The notes: a model not told the origin generated them from the letters alone. Counted from the stretch's first letter, positions 8,435 through 18,897 are shown. The stretch is DNA of 33,068 nt from Bacteroidales bacterium (GCA_031285725.1 JAITVP010000104.1:1-33068), one strand, 5' to 3'. Numbers and translations: made by a program.

Positions 8435-9786
8435 ATTAAATCCTTCCTCATTATCCTCCCTTTTATCTCCTTAATATTCAACAATAAAGAATTTTTCTTT
8501 CTCTCCAACGAACGATATCTGCATGAACCTCTCCATTTTACGAATGCCTTTCGGTATGCATTATAAATGAGCAGTGACCAGAATGCCACAACGCAGTATA
8601 CCAAGCTGATCCACCATTTTCCGGAAACAATCCAAGCGATGATGAAGATGATGAGATACATTATCGGAAAGGTGAAAAGCACGGCTGGGGCGAAGTTCAT
8701 CGAGGAGTGCAGTTGTTTATCCTTGATTTTCTTTTTCAGTAGATTGGGGGCGTGGAAAGGCAAGCCATTATTGATCAATCCGAAAAGATAAAATGGAAAT
8801 GTCACGAGTAAAAGCAGCGATTTTAACACTAAGGTCACCAACGGAATTTTTGATTCTACCAACCAATCCCGGATTTTTAGCTTCCGTACCCCTTTTTCAT
8901 AGGCGGCCGCATCGTTCATTAACTTTGTAAAGCGTTCATTGTCTGTTTTTTTCAATTGATCTAACTCCGCAACAATTTGTATGTCCTCGGTCTTCATTTC
9001 GCACAGATCTTTCGGATTCCCGCCTCTTTTACGGATTCGATTTCTGCGGAGTATCTTGCGCAGCGTGTCGTATTGCGGGTAAAATTCGGGATCTTCATCT
9101 AACGTGATCTCTTTCAACTTCTCCCGTGCCATCTCGTTCAGTTTCAGATAGGCGCTGTTGGGCTCGGTATCGTACAGTTCTTTCAAGGACTCGATGGTGA
9201 ACGCCTCCCCCACGGTGGCTAATACCCGGGAATGAAAGTTGTAATAATCCTCGTAGTAGATGTTCACGGGAAGGATTTTCACTCCCAATTTGAAGTCATG
9301 TTTGGCCTCCGCATCCAGGGCGATACGCGGGAATCCTTTCTTGAAACCGCCGAGATAATTTCCATGTTGGTGCGACGCTTCGGGGAACATCACCAGTGTG
9401 TTGCCCCGACCGAGCACCTCGGCGGCGATGTTGAAAATGTTGCTGTTGGCTCGCACGTCGCCCCGGCTACCGTCCCGGTCTCTGAAACTGGGCAATATCT
9501 TGAGGAAATGTAATAGTTTCGCCACGAAATCTTTTTTGAAAATGTCGCCACGGGCAATAAAAACCGGTTGACGTTTGTCGGGATACATGTAGAGCAACAC
9601 TAAGGCATCCGTCAAACCGTTCTGATGGTTGCCGATGATGAAGAGCGGTTCCCCCGGCGGCGGGACTTTGTCTTGATTATCAACCCGATACTCCTTGTAA
9701 TATACCTTGTTGTGGTTAAAACGGAGGTAGCGGTTAAAAAGGTCGTATTTCCACGACCACTTATCAATATTGGAAAAATCAATCAT
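8431..9786 (-). CDS. 1-acyl-sn-glycerol-3-phosphate acyltransferase-like (PlsC superfamily)
   Basis: GNHQNGLTDALV (N/HHxxxxD-type block), MFPEASHQHGNYLGGFKKGFPRIA, VNIYYEDYYNF; C-terminal TM region. Stop overlaps the MATE start by 4 nt. Confidence 0.8.
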   Translation of the reverse strand: MIDFSNIDKWSWKYDLFNRYLRFNHNKVYYKEYRVDNQDKVPPPGEPLFIIGNHQNGLTDALVLLYMYPDKRQPVFIARGDIFKKDFVAKLLHFLKILPSFRDRDGSRGDVRANSNIFNIAAEVLGRGNTLVMFPEASHQHGNYLGGFKKGFPRIALDAEAKHDFKLGVKILPVNIYYEDYYNFHSRVLATVGEAFTIESLKELYDTEPNSAYLKLNEMAREKLKEITLDEDPEFYPQYDTLRKILRRNRIRKRGGNPKDLCEMKTEDIQIVAELDQLKKTDNERFTKLMNDAAAYEKGVRKLKIRDWLVESKIPLVTLVLKSLLLLVTFPFYLFGLINNGLPFHAPNLLKKKIKDKQLHSSMNFAPAVLFTFPIMYLIIFIIAWIVSGKWWISLVYCVVAFWSLLIYNAYRKAFVKWRGSCRYRSLERKKNSLLLNIKEIKGRIMRKDLI

Positions 9787-9807
9787 GTTTTTGGTTTTTA
9801 GAGATGG

Positions 9808-11967
9808 CTATTCCACAATAGTCATCTCATTTATAATGTTTTGCGCATTAGCAAATTTATCAACAATAAACAAAAGATAGCGAATGTCTAAACTGATATT
9901 TCGGCAGCGGCTCACGTCGTAATGGATGTCGCTCATGGTGCCTTCCCACACGCGGTCAAAGTTCACACCGACCAGTTCACCGTTGGCATTGAGCACGGGA
10001 CTTCCCGAATTTCCGCCGGTAGTGTGGTTGCTGGCGATGAACGCCACCGGCATTTCGCCCGCCGCATTGGCGTACCTTCCATAATCTTGCTGTCCGTAGA
10101 GCTCTTTCAATTTCGGATCCACCTTGTAATCAAACACATTCGGGTCTTCTTTCTCCATCACGCCTTGTAACGTGGTGTAATACACGTACTCTTTACCGTC
10201 TTTTGGCGAGAACCCTTTCACCTGCCCGTAAGTCACGCGCATTGTGAGGTTTGCGTCGGGATAGAAACGTTTGTTCTCCGCATCTTTCTCCATTAACGCC
10301 GCTACATAAGTGCGATAGAAAAGGTTGATTTTATTATTAACATCAACCATTCCCTCGTAATTACCGAAATATTGATCATACGCCGGAATAAACAGTTGAA
10401 AAAATTCGCTTTGTCCCAATTTGGCAAACTCTTTTTTATTTCCTTTTTCCACGAAAGAAGAAAAAGTTTTATAATCACTGAAAACGGTTTTGTCATAAAT
10501 CCGATCCGCCATCTGGTCAAACATTGACCTCGACATACCCATAAATTTCATCAATTCAGAAGGGATTAATTTCGTGTTAATCGTGCTGAAATAGTGATAG
10601 AGTAGGGAAGAGAAAACTTCTTTATCAATAGGTTTATAATATCCTTTGTAGAAAGATTCGACACTTTTTAACAATTTCTCCTGCTGCTCTTTCCACTGTT
10701 CATTGGTGGTGTTTTTATCTTGTGACATATAAACCAACGGCAACACATTCCGGTATGCGAATGCAATCAGTTCCACGGCGGGAAACGTTTCCGAAAAATA
10801 GACATTTCCGATGAGGTAAGGCTCGTACAGTGCGTAGTAGTTCCGCAGGTCTTGCAGCACCGTGCCATATTTTTCCATTCGCACAGCATCCGCATTTACC
10901 CATTGTGTGAACTCTTCTTCATTGTTGATTTTCTTGTCGATAGCCTTGGCATCTATCAGTCCATTGTTTTCTCCGATCCACTTTTTCCATCCGTTGGAGA
11001 TGGAGTTCGCTTTGCCGGAGTACAACAGTCGGGTTTCCACCGATTGATCCATATATTTTTTCATAATGTCTAACCGTTCGCCGCGTTGGTGTATTGCCAC
11101 GGGATTTTGCAGTTCAACGATTTGCCGCACCGCTTCCGAAGTCAAGAATTGTCTGGTAGTGCCGGGATAGCCGAACACCAACGTGAAATCGTTTTCCTCC
11201 ACGCCCTTGGTGGAAATCTTGAAAAACTGTTTGGGTTGGTAAGGGGCATTATTTAACGAAAAATCAGCCGGTTTTCCCTCTTTATCGGCATAAATCCGGT
11301 AAAGGGAGAAATCGCCGGTGTGCCGGGGCCACATCCAATTGTCGCTGTCACCGCCGAACTTTCCGATATTTTCAGGCGGCGTGCCCACCAGACGTATATC
11401 GTCGAATGTCTCATTGATGTACATAAAATATTGATTACCATAATACAGCGGCTTGATGATTGCCGTATAGTGTGTGCCCTTTACCGCTTCTTTCGTGAGT
11501 TTCGCGATGTTATTATTGATCATCTTTTCCCGGTCAACTTCGCACTGATCCGCTGTGGTGCCACGGAGCACACGTTCGGTCACATCTTCCATGCTTACCA
11601 AAAAAGTCACGCTCAATCCCGGACAAGGCAACTCCTGCGATTTGTCCTTCGCCCAAAATCCGTTGTGCAAGTAGTTGTTTTCCACAGTGCTCAATGACAC
11701 GATGTTGGAATATCCACAATGATGATTGGTGATTAGTAATCCTTCGGATGAAATCAGTTCGCCGGTGCAGCCCCGTCCGAAGAGGACAATGGCATCTTTC
11801 ATGCTGTGGTTGTTCACGCTGTACACATCCTCAGCCGTCAATTTGAAACCCATCTGTTGCATTTCCGCCTCGTTATATTTCAAAAACAGCGGAATCCACA
11901 TCCCCTCGTCCGCACGGGAGAAAGGGAGCAGGAAGAAGATGAGGAGGGATAATAGGAGTTTTTTCAT
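9808..11967 (-). CDS. dpp11: S46 family dipeptidyl-peptidase, DPP11-type (Asp/Glu-specific) by signature residue
   Basis: Signal peptide MKKLLLSLLIFFLLPFSRA; DEGMWIPLF; CTGELISSEGLLITNHHCGY; TGGNSGSPVLNANGELVGVNFDRVWEGTMSDIHYD. Arg 18 residues after the catalytic Ser as in DPP11. Confidence 0.85.
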   Translation of the reverse strand: MKKLLLSLLIFFLLPFSRADEGMWIPLFLKYNEAEMQQMGFKLTAEDVYSVNNHSMKDAIVLFGRGCTGELISSEGLLITNHHCGYSNIVSLSTVENNYLHNGFWAKDKSQELPCPGLSVTFLVSMEDVTERVLRGTTADQCEVDREKMINNNIAKLTKEAVKGTHYTAIIKPLYYGNQYFMYINETFDDIRLVGTPPENIGKFGGDSDNWMWPRHTGDFSLYRIYADKEGKPADFSLNNAPYQPKQFFKISTKGVEENDFTLVFGYPGTTRQFLTSEAVRQIVELQNPVAIHQRGERLDIMKKYMDQSVETRLLYSGKANSISNGWKKWIGENNGLIDAKAIDKKINNEEEFTQWVNADAVRMEKYGTVLQDLRNYYALYEPYLIGNVYFSETFPAVELIAFAYRNVLPLVYMSQDKNTTNEQWKEQQEKLLKSVESFYKGYYKPIDKEVFSSLLYHYFSTINTKLIPSELMKFMGMSRSMFDQMADRIYDKTVFSDYKTFSSFVEKGNKKEFAKLGQSEFFQLFIPAYDQYFGNYEGMVDVNNKINLFYRTYVAALMEKDAENKRFYPDANLTMRVTYGQVKGFSPKDGKEYVYYTTLQGVMEKEDPNVFDYKVDPKLKELYGQQDYGRYANAAGEMPVAFIASNHTTGGNSGSPVLNANGELVGVNFDRVWEGTMSDIHYDVSRCRNISLDIRYLLFIVDKFANAQNIINEMTIVE

Positions 11968-12090
11968 GATGCTATGGTTATTTGTTGAAGTTAAGCTACT
12001 CGATTTTATAAATTTCCACCCCGTTGAGTTCCCACCGTGTCTGCCAGATCGAAAAATTCCTCTAGTAGCCCGATATCCAAACCATTGCTT

Positions 12091-12285
12091 CTAACCTTTC
12101 TTTCCCCTACCATCAGTATCTTTACGGGTTTTGTATTTCAAAACAGTATTTCCCGCAATAAAAGCCAACACTGCGCCGGCGGTCCAGCCGATCATGATGG
12201 GGAATTTATTGTCCAGATCAGAGACGTAGACCACTACGATGCCGATACCGACCAGCAGGAGACAGCGGAAAATTTGTTGCAACAT
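12091..12285 (-). CDS. small membrane protein of unknown function
   Basis: 64 aa, two hydrophobic segments (CLLLVGIGIVVVYV; WTAGAVLAFIAG), starts 3 nt after the valS stop on the same strand. Confidence 0.5.
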   Translation of the reverse strand: MLQQIFRCLLLVGIGIVVVYVSDLDNKFPIMIGWTAGAVLAFIAGNTVLKYKTRKDTDGRGKKG

Positions 12286-12287
12286 GG

Positions 12288-14927
12288 TTAGCTGTTTTGT
12301 TTTAAATTGGCGATTTGTTCTGTCAAAATCTTGATTTTCTCTTCGCTGTCGGCTTGCTTTTTCCGCTCGATATTCACCACCGCTTCAGGGGCACCACTGA
12401 CGAATTTCTCATTAGACAGCTTGTTCAACACGCTTTGCCGAAATTTCTCGGTATACTCCAACTCCGCCGCCAACTTTGCCAACTCCTCTTCCACATTGAT
12501 GTTTTGTGATACCGGAATAAAATATTCGGTATTTTGTTGGATAAATGACACTGCGCCGTTGGGCTTTTCAGTGATGAACCGGATCCCTTCCAAATTACAC
12601 AATTTGCTAATAATGGAGTTCATTTCGACATCGCCGTTTTTTTCATCACCCATAATGAACAAAACCAACTTGTTCTTTTGGGGAATGTTTTTCTGAGTGC
12701 GCACCCGGCGGATCTCCTCCACGATCTTCTGCGTGTTGGCAAAACGATCAAGGAACGGTAGCCCGTAAGGTACGCTGGTGCTTGGCATAGGCTGGATCAT
12801 GATTGATTCGCCTGCCGTCCGTTCTTTCAAACTATGCCACAACTCTTCCGTGATGAACGGCATGAACGGGTGCAGACAGAGCATCAGTTTTTCAAACACA
12901 TCGATGATTTCCCGGTAGCTTTTCCCGTCAATCGCTTGTTGATAAGGCGGTTTCACCACTTCGAGGAAGTAGGAGCAGAAATCGTTCCACACCAATTTAT
13001 AGAGTGTCATTAACGCCTCGGAGAGCCTGTATTTTTCAAAATCATCTTGGATTTCAGTGCAAACCTGTGTGACTCGCTGGTTCATCCACTTTATGGCCAC
13101 TTGGGAGTGCAACGGTTGTTCGCCGTTTTCATCCACGTCCCAACCTTTCACCAATCGGAAGGCGTTCCAAATCTTATTGTTGAAATTGCGGCCTTGCTCA
13201 CAAAGCGACTCATCGAACAGAAGGTCGTTGCCAGCGGGTGAGCTGCACAACATGCCAAACCGCACACCATCGGCGCCATATTGTGCGATCAAATCCAATG
13301 GATCCGGTGAATTGCCTAACGATTTCGACATTTTTCGACGCAATTTGTCGCGTACGATCCCCGTAAAATAGACATTCCGGAACGGAATCTCATTTTTCCA
13401 CTCGAACCCTGCCATGATCATCCGCGCCACCCAGAAGAAGATGATCTCGGGAGCGGTAACTAACACGGAAGTAGGATAATAGTAGCTCAATTCGGGATTG
13501 TTCGGATGACGGATTCCATCAAAGATGGAGAGTGGCCATAACCATGAGGAAAACCACGTATCCATCACATCTTCGTCCTGTTTCAGGGAATCTATCATGA
13601 GGTTCAGTTCGGGATATTTCTCTTGAGCAATATGCAATGCTTCTTCGGGGGTTTTCGCTATAACATACTCTTGATTAGGAAGATAATATACAGGGATGCG
13701 GTGTCCCCACCATAACTGGCGACTAATGCACCAATCCTTCACATTTTCCATCCAGTGTGAGTATGTATTTTTGAATTTCTCAGGGAAAAAACGGATGAGG
13801 TCATCCATCACAGCTTTCAGCGCGGGTTTCGCCATCTCTTCCATCTTGCAGAACCACTGCATGGAGAGTTTGGGTTCGATCACCTCGTTGGTACGCTCCG
13901 AATATCCCACTTTATTCACATAATCTTCAATTTTAACTAAATTTCCTGCATTTTCAAGCAGCGGAACGATCTGTTGGCGTGCCTCGAAACGATCTGTGCC
14001 CACCAACAGTTGCGCCTGTTCGTTCAACGTTCCGTTATCATTGAAAATATTGATGGTATCGAGGTTATATTTGATCCCGAGGTTATAGTCGTTGATGTCG
14101 TGGGCAGGAGTGATTTTCAGCGCTCCGGTGCCGAACTCACGATCCACGTATTCGTCGAAAATGATTGGCACGGGGCGGCTTACCAACGGCACAATCGCCC
14201 GTTTGCCTCTCAAATTGGCATAGCGGTCATCATCGGGATGCACGCAGATGGCGGTGTCGCCCAGAATCGTTTCCGGACGGGTGGTTGCGATGGTGATGTA
14301 TTGGTCGGTGCCTTCCAACTGATATCTAACATAGTACAACTTCGATTGTACCTCTTGATAGATTACTTCTTCGTCGGAAATAGCGGTCAGGGCTTTGGGA
14401 TCCCAGTTGACCATGCGCACGCCGCGGTAAATTTTCCCTTTATTATGCAGGTCGATGAAGGTATCCAATACCGATTCAGACAGGTCTGAATCCATCGTAA
14501 ACTTGGTTCTTGACCAATCGCAAGAGGCTCCTAACTTTTTAAGTTGCTGCAAGATAATCCCGCCATGTTTTTCCTTCCACTCCCAAGCGTATTCCAAAAA
14601 CTGTTCCCGGGTAAGTTGACTTTTCTCGATCCCTCTCTCTTTTAACAATGTCACCACTTTCGCTTCGGTGGCGATGGACGCATGGTCAGTGCCCGGTACC
14701 CATAGCGCATTGTAGCCCATCATGCGGGCGCGGCGGATCAAAATGTCCTGGATGGACTTGTTGAGCATGTGCCCCATGTGCAGCACACCGGTCACGTTGG
14801 GAGGCGGAATTACGATGGTGTACGACTCTTTCTCGTTCGGCTCCGACTTGAAGAACTCGTTTTTCATCCAATAACCATACCATTTGTCCTCAATATTTTT
14901 CGGATCATATTTCGTGGCAATTTCCAT
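12288..14927 (-). CDS. valS: valyl-tRNA synthetase
   Basis: [66 protein letters not shown]-terminal coiled-coil. Confidence 0.97.
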   Translation of the reverse strand: MEIATKYDPKNIEDKWYGYWMKNEFFKSEPNEKESYTIVIPPPNVTGVLHMGHMLNKSIQDILIRRARMMGYNALWVPGTDHASIATEAKVVTLLKERGIEKSQLTREQFLEYAWEWKEKHGGIILQQLKKLGASCDWSRTKFTMDSDLSESVLDTFIDLHNKGKIYRGVRMVNWDPKALTAISDEEVIYQEVQSKLYYVRYQLEGTDQYITIATTRPETILGDTAICVHPDDDRYANLRGKRAIVPLVSRPVPIIFDEYVDREFGTGALKITPAHDINDYNLGIKYNLDTINIFNDNGTLNEQAQLLVGTDRFEARQQIVPLLENAGNLVKIEDYVNKVGYSERTNEVIEPKLSMQWFCKMEEMAKPALKAVMDDLIRFFPEKFKNTYSHWMENVKDWCISRQLWWGHRIPVYYLPNQEYVIAKTPEEALHIAQEKYPELNLMIDSLKQDEDVMDTWFSSWLWPLSIFDGIRHPNNPELSYYYPTSVLVTAPEIIFFWVARMIMAGFEWKNEIPFRNVYFTGIVRDKLRRKMSKSLGNSPDPLDLIAQYGADGVRFGMLCSSPAGNDLLFDESLCEQGRNFNNKIWNAFRLVKGWDVDENGEQPLHSQVAIKWMNQRVTQVCTEIQDDFEKYRLSEALMTLYKLVWNDFCSYFLEVVKPPYQQAIDGKSYREIIDVFEKLMLCLHPFMPFITEELWHSLKERTAGESIMIQPMPSTSVPYGLPFLDRFANTQKIVEEIRRVRTQKNIPQKNKLVLFIMGDEKNGDVEMNSIISKLCNLEGIRFITEKPNGAVSFIQQNTEYFIPVSQNINVEEELAKLAAELEYTEKFRQSVLNKLSNEKFVSGAPEAVVNIERKKQADSEEKIKILTEQIANLKQNS

Positions 14928-14951
14928 CGTTTTTTTCTTTTTAAAAATGAA

Positions 14952-14982
14952 GCGCGAATGTACGAAAAAACTATTTTCGCGC
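14952..14982. promoter_or_regulatory. inverted repeat spanning divergent -7 boxes of valS and the DUF4296-like gene
   Basis: GCGCGAA (14952-14958) and TTCGCGC (14976-14982). Each arm is the tail of a TAnnTTCGCGC box: TATTTTCG at 14972-14979 (+) and TACATTCG at 14962-14955 (-). Confidence 0.45.
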
Positions 14983-14984
14983 CT

Positions 14985-15365
14985 ATGAAAAAGCTATGCC
15001 GGTTGGCCGCTGCCGCCCTATTTCTATGCCTTTCTGTTTCGTGCCACAAGAAGCAGTTGCAGGAAAAACCCGACCACCTTGTCCCCTATCACAAGCTCGT
15101 TGACATGGTGGCCTATTCCTATATTATTGAGAGCGATGCGCTGTTGATGCCCGATCGTTCCGATTCTGCAAAACAATTTAACAGCGCTACACTCTACGAA
15201 TCTCTTTTCGACAAATACGACGTCACCAAAGAGCAATACGCCACCTCTGTTGAATTCTACCTGAAAGACGAAGACCAAGCCAACAAACTGAATCAGGATG
15301 TGATGATCAAACTGGAAGAATTGCGGGTGGAATATCTTGAAAATGAAGAAAGGAGTATACCATAA
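14985..15365 (+). CDS. DUF4296-like lipoprotein
   Basis: [23 protein letters not shown] lipobox; body [24 protein letters not shown]...[25 protein letters not shown] resembles DUF4296. Start moved from the ORF's 14769. Confidence 0.65.
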   Translation: MKKLCRLAAAALFLCLSVSCHKKQLQEKPDHLVPYHKLVDMVAYSYIIESDALLMPDRSDSAKQFNSATLYESLFDKYDVTKEQYATSVEFYLKDEDQANKLNQDVMIKLEELRVEYLENEERSIP

Positions 15366-15424
15366 GGGGAGTAAGGAGAACTCTTTATGAACCAAAATGG
15401 TGAGTAAGAACGATTTCTTTCTCC

Positions 15425-16969
15425 TTATTTCTTTCCCCAATTATCCCGGTCCAAACTCCGAAAGTTAATGGCTTCTGAAAGGTGTCCGATGTCGATGTTG
15501 GGACTTTGGTCCAGGTCGGCAATAGTGCGGGCGACTTTGAGGATGCGATCGTAGGCGCGGGCGGAGAGCCCCAGTCGCTCCATGGCTTGTTTCAGCCGTT
15601 CTTGTCCTTCTTTAGCGATGGTGCAAAACTCGCGCACTAGGCGGCTTCCCATCTCTGCATTGCTGAAGATCGTCGGATTGTCTTTGAAACGTTCCCGTTG
15701 AATTTTCCGAGCTTTGATGACCCGTTCCCGTATTGATTCGCTCTTCTCGGCCATCGTTTCCGAGGTCAGCTCCGCGTGGCTCACCGGCACTACTTCCACA
15801 TGGATGTCGATGCGATCCATCAGCGGTCCGGAGACTTTGTTGAGGTAGCGCTGCACATCGCCTTGTTGACAGGTACATGGCTTGGTTGGATGGTTGTAAT
15901 TGCCGCAAGGGCAAGGATTCATGGCGGCGATGAACATGAAAGAAGCAGGAAACTCCACACTGTATTTCGACCGGGAAATGGTCACATATCGCTCTTCCAA
16001 CGGCTGGCGCATCACTTCCAACACTGTCCTTTTAAACTCGGGAAGTTCATCTAAAAACAATACGCCATTGTGGGCAAGGGAGATCTCCCCGGGTTGGGGG
16101 TGTGTTCCACCGCCTACCAGCGCCACATCACTGATCGTGTGGTGCGGAGAGCGGAACGGGCGGACGGAAATCAACGAGGCATATCGCCCCATTTTTCCTG
16201 CCACGGAGTGAATCTTGGTGGTCTCTAACGCTTCGTTTAGCGACAACGGCGGCAAAATGGACGGGAGCCGTTTAGCCAACATCGTCTTTCCCGAGCCGGG
16301 GGATCCGATGAGAATCACATTATGGCCACCACCGGCTGCGATCTCCAATGCCCGTTTGATATTTTCCTGTCCCTTCACTTCGGAAAAATCAAATTCATAG
16401 TTATTTAAGCTGCGTTGAAATTCATGCTGCGTATTCAGCGTCACCTTTTCTATGGGTGTTCCTTCGTTGAAAAAATCGATAACCTGTTTGATGTTTTCTA
16501 CGCCCAACACGTCGATGTTGCTCACAATGGCGGCTTCCTTGGCATTTTGGATGGGCAGGATGATCCCTTTTTTGCCGCGTTTCAGTGCTTCAATAGCCAC
16601 GGGTAACGCACCCCGCACCGGTTGCAACGTGCCGTCCAGCGACAACTCGCCCATGATAAAATAATCTTCCACCGTCTCCACCCCCTTGATCTGTTCGGAG
16701 GCAATGAGAATACCGACCGCCAGCGTGAGGTCGAAGGCGGAACCTTCCTTACGGATGTCGGCGGGAGCCATGTTGATCACGATTTTTCTGCCGGGAATAC
16801 AATAACCATAATTTTTCAATGCCGAGTCAATTCGCTGCTGACTCTCTTTCACCGCACTGTCGGGCAGTCCCACCAAAAAGAAGTTGATACCGAGATCGAC
16901 GTTTACTTCAATAGTGATAGGGATCGCCGCAACCCCCATGAGCGCACAACTATAAGTTCTGATTAGCAT
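15425..16969 (-). CDS. YifB/ComM family Mg-chelatase-like AAA ATPase
   Basis: GLPDSAVKESQQRI, GGGHNVILIGSPGSGKTMLAKRLPSILPPL, FRSPHHTISDVALVGGG, GVLFLDELPEF, AMNPCPCG. Start set to Met10 since the -7 box overlaps the ORF start. Confidence 0.92.
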   Translation of the reverse strand: MLIRTYSCALMGVAAIPITIEVNVDLGINFFLVGLPDSAVKESQQRIDSALKNYGYCIPGRKIVINMAPADIRKEGSAFDLTLAVGILIASEQIKGVETVEDYFIMGELSLDGTLQPVRGALPVAIEALKRGKKGIILPIQNAKEAAIVSNIDVLGVENIKQVIDFFNEGTPIEKVTLNTQHEFQRSLNNYEFDFSEVKGQENIKRALEIAAGGGHNVILIGSPGSGKTMLAKRLPSILPPLSLNEALETTKIHSVAGKMGRYASLISVRPFRSPHHTISDVALVGGGTHPQPGEISLAHNGVLFLDELPEFKRTVLEVMRQPLEERYVTISRSKYSVEFPASFMFIAAMNPCPCGNYNHPTKPCTCQQGDVQRYLNKVSGPLMDRIDIHVEVVPVSHAELTSETMAEKSESIRERVIKARKIQRERFKDNPTIFSNAEMGSRLVREFCTIAKEGQERLKQAMERLGLSARAYDRILKVARTIADLDQSPNIDIGHLSEAINFRSLDRDNWGKK

Positions 16970-16993
16970 ATTCTTAGTATTTTTTAGCAACTG

Positions 16994-17001
16994 CAAAAAT
17001 A
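16994..17001 (-). promoter_or_regulatory. -7 box TATTTTTG upstream of the YifB gene
   Basis: CAAAAATA on + strand. Confidence 0.4.
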
Positions 17002-17198
17002 TAAAAATAATTCAATTAATATAAAATTGTTTATAAAATAGAATCAAGCGTGTTGAATTTAAATAGTGTGTTAATTTGAAGAGACAAAAACGGTATCATA
17101 TTCCTCCATTTTCAAATTGACTGCGTTTTTATATCTCCAAATTAGCTTTCCATTTTCCTAATAAATGTTAACCTCTTTTTCAGTCTCACTAAAAATTG

Positions 17199-17206
17199 TA
17201 ATTTTG
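17199..17206 (+). promoter_or_regulatory. -7 box TAATTTTG upstream of efp
   Basis: TAnnTTTG match 39 nt upstream of the ATG. Confidence 0.45.
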
Positions 17207-17244
17207 CACGCTAAAAATTGTGTATTCACAAATAAATATGGAAC

Positions 17245-17811
17245 ATGGCAAGTACTGCGGATTTTAGAAACGGATTATGTATAGACTATAACAATGAATT
17301 ATGGTCAATAGTTGAATTTCAACATGTTAAACCGGGCAAAGGGCCTGCTTTTGTTCGGACGAAACTGCGGAATTTGAAAACCGGCCGGGTGTTGGAGAAT
17401 ACATTCACGGCGGGTGTGAAGATTGATTTAGCGCGAGTGGAACGCCGTCCATACCAATTCTTATATAAAGAAGGTGACACTACATATAATTTTATGCATG
17501 CCGAAACTTATGAGCAATTGGCGATCGAGGAGAACTTGATCAACAATCCGGGATTGTTGAAAGAGGGGCAAAGCGTGGAGATTATGTATCATGTGGACAC
17601 GGACACGCCGCTTACGTGCGAATTGCCATCCTTTGTGGACCTGGAAGTGACTTACACTGAACCAGGCGTGAAAGGCGACACGGCAACCAATGCCGCAAAA
17701 CGGGCGATCGTGGAAACCGGCGCCGAGGTTTTCGTCCCCCTTTTTATCGAAACCGGAGAGAAAATCAAAGTGGACACGCGCACTAATAAATATTCGGAAA
17801 GAGTAAAATAA
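17245..17811 (+). CDS. efp: translation elongation factor P
   Basis: 188 aa; [32 protein letters not shown] loop; [57 protein letters not shown]. Confidence 0.97.
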   Translation: MASTADFRNGLCIDYNNELWSIVEFQHVKPGKGPAFVRTKLRNLKTGRVLENTFTAGVKIDLARVERRPYQFLYKEGDTTYNFMHAETYEQLAIEENLINNPGLLKEGQSVEIMYHVDTDTPLTCELPSFVDLEVTYTEPGVKGDTATNAAKRAIVETGAEVFVPLFIETGEKIKVDTRTNKYSERVK

Positions 17812-17812
17812 T

Positions 17813-18790
17813 ATGAGATTTCAAAATCCATTAACCATAGACGAACTTTGCTCGATTATCGGTGGAAGTCGTGCTGTGCAGGGGAATGCTCAAATAAAAA
17901 TCACCGGAATTAATGAAATACATTCTGTAGAACCCGGAAATTTGTCTTTTGTAGACCATCCCAAATATTACGAAAAAGTATTAAACAGCTTGGCCAGCGT
18001 GATCCTCATCAACAAAGAAGTGGACGTTCCCGAAGGCAAGGCAATCATCATTACGGAAGATCCGTTGGACGACTATCTCAAAGTGGTTCGACATTTCGTA
18101 AAATTTGACCCACAGTCCGAAGCGATCAACCGCAAAGCGGAAATCGGTGAAAATACTATCATTCAACCCAACGTTTTCATTGGCGAAAATGTTAAAATCG
18201 GCAATAATTGCTTGATTCACGCCAATGTGAGCATTTATGCCGACACGATCATCGGTGATAACGTGGTGATCCATTCCGGTTGTGTGATTGGTGGCGACGC
18301 ATTCTATTTCCAAAAACGGGAAAACGGTTGGAAAAAGCTCTACTCTTGCGGATGCACTGTGATTTGCGATGATGTGGAAATCGGATCCAACGTGACGATT
18401 GACAAGGGCGTTTCAGGTGATACGTACATCGGAAAAGGGACGAAATTCGATAACTTGGTACAAGTCGGGCATGACACGCACATTGGAAACCACTGCCTGA
18501 TCGGTTCCCAATGTGCCATCGCCGGTTGCACGTTCATTGACGACGAGTGCATCATTTGGGCGAAATCAAGTGTAAACAAGGATCTTTATCTGGCTCCGCA
18601 TACCACGTTACTGGCTCTTTCAGCTTTAGACAAAAGTATCCACGAAGAGGGACAAGTGCTCTTCGGCCTTCCGGCCATTGACGCCCGGACAAAATGGAAA
18701 GAATTGGCCTACCAACGGAGACTTCCGGAATTGGTTGGAGAAATGGAGGTGTTGAAGAAAGAGTTGAACAAGTTGAACAAAAAAAAGTAG
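17813..18790 (+). CDS. lpxD: UDP-3-O-acylglucosamine N-acyltransferase-like (LpxD paralog)
   Basis: LpxD N-domain (GINEIHSVEPGNLSFVDHPKYYEKV) and left-handed beta-helix hexapeptide repeats (IGENTIIQPNVFIGENVKIGNNCLIHANVSI; FDNLVQVGHDTHIGNHCLIG). Confidence 0.8.
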   Translation: MRFQNPLTIDELCSIIGGSRAVQGNAQIKITGINEIHSVEPGNLSFVDHPKYYEKVLNSLASVILINKEVDVPEGKAIIITEDPLDDYLKVVRHFVKFDPQSEAINRKAEIGENTIIQPNVFIGENVKIGNNCLIHANVSIYADTIIGDNVVIHSGCVIGGDAFYFQKRENGWKKLYSCGCTVICDDVEIGSNVTIDKGVSGDTYIGKGTKFDNLVQVGHDTHIGNHCLIGSQCAIAGCTFIDDECIIWAKSSVNKDLYLAPHTTLLALSALDKSIHEEGQVLFGLPAIDARTKWKELAYQRRLPELVGEMEVLKKELNKLNKKK

Positions 18791-18806
18791 ACGAGTTGGC
18801 TTTAAT

Positions 18807-18847
18807 AAAAAATGCCCCGATGATTTTTAGTTATCGGGGCATTTTTT
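18807..18847. terminator. bidirectional rho-independent terminator
   Basis: AAAATGCCCCGAT ... ATCGGGGCATTTT perfect stem between convergent lpxD-like (+) and 18898 (-) genes, with A/T tracts on both sides. Confidence 0.85.
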
Positions 18848-18897
18848 ATTACTATATCTACTTGGATGTGTCTACTCGTTAACTTATCTACTTTCAA

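Noticed and set aside
11726-12291. + strand ORFs 11726..12094 and 12037..12291
   Set aside because: They are antisense to the DPP11 N-terminus and the 64-aa protein and have no recognisable features.
14769-14984. Upstream part of the 14769..15365 ORF
   Set aside because: It is antisense to valS codons; the lipoprotein signal peptide starts at 14985.
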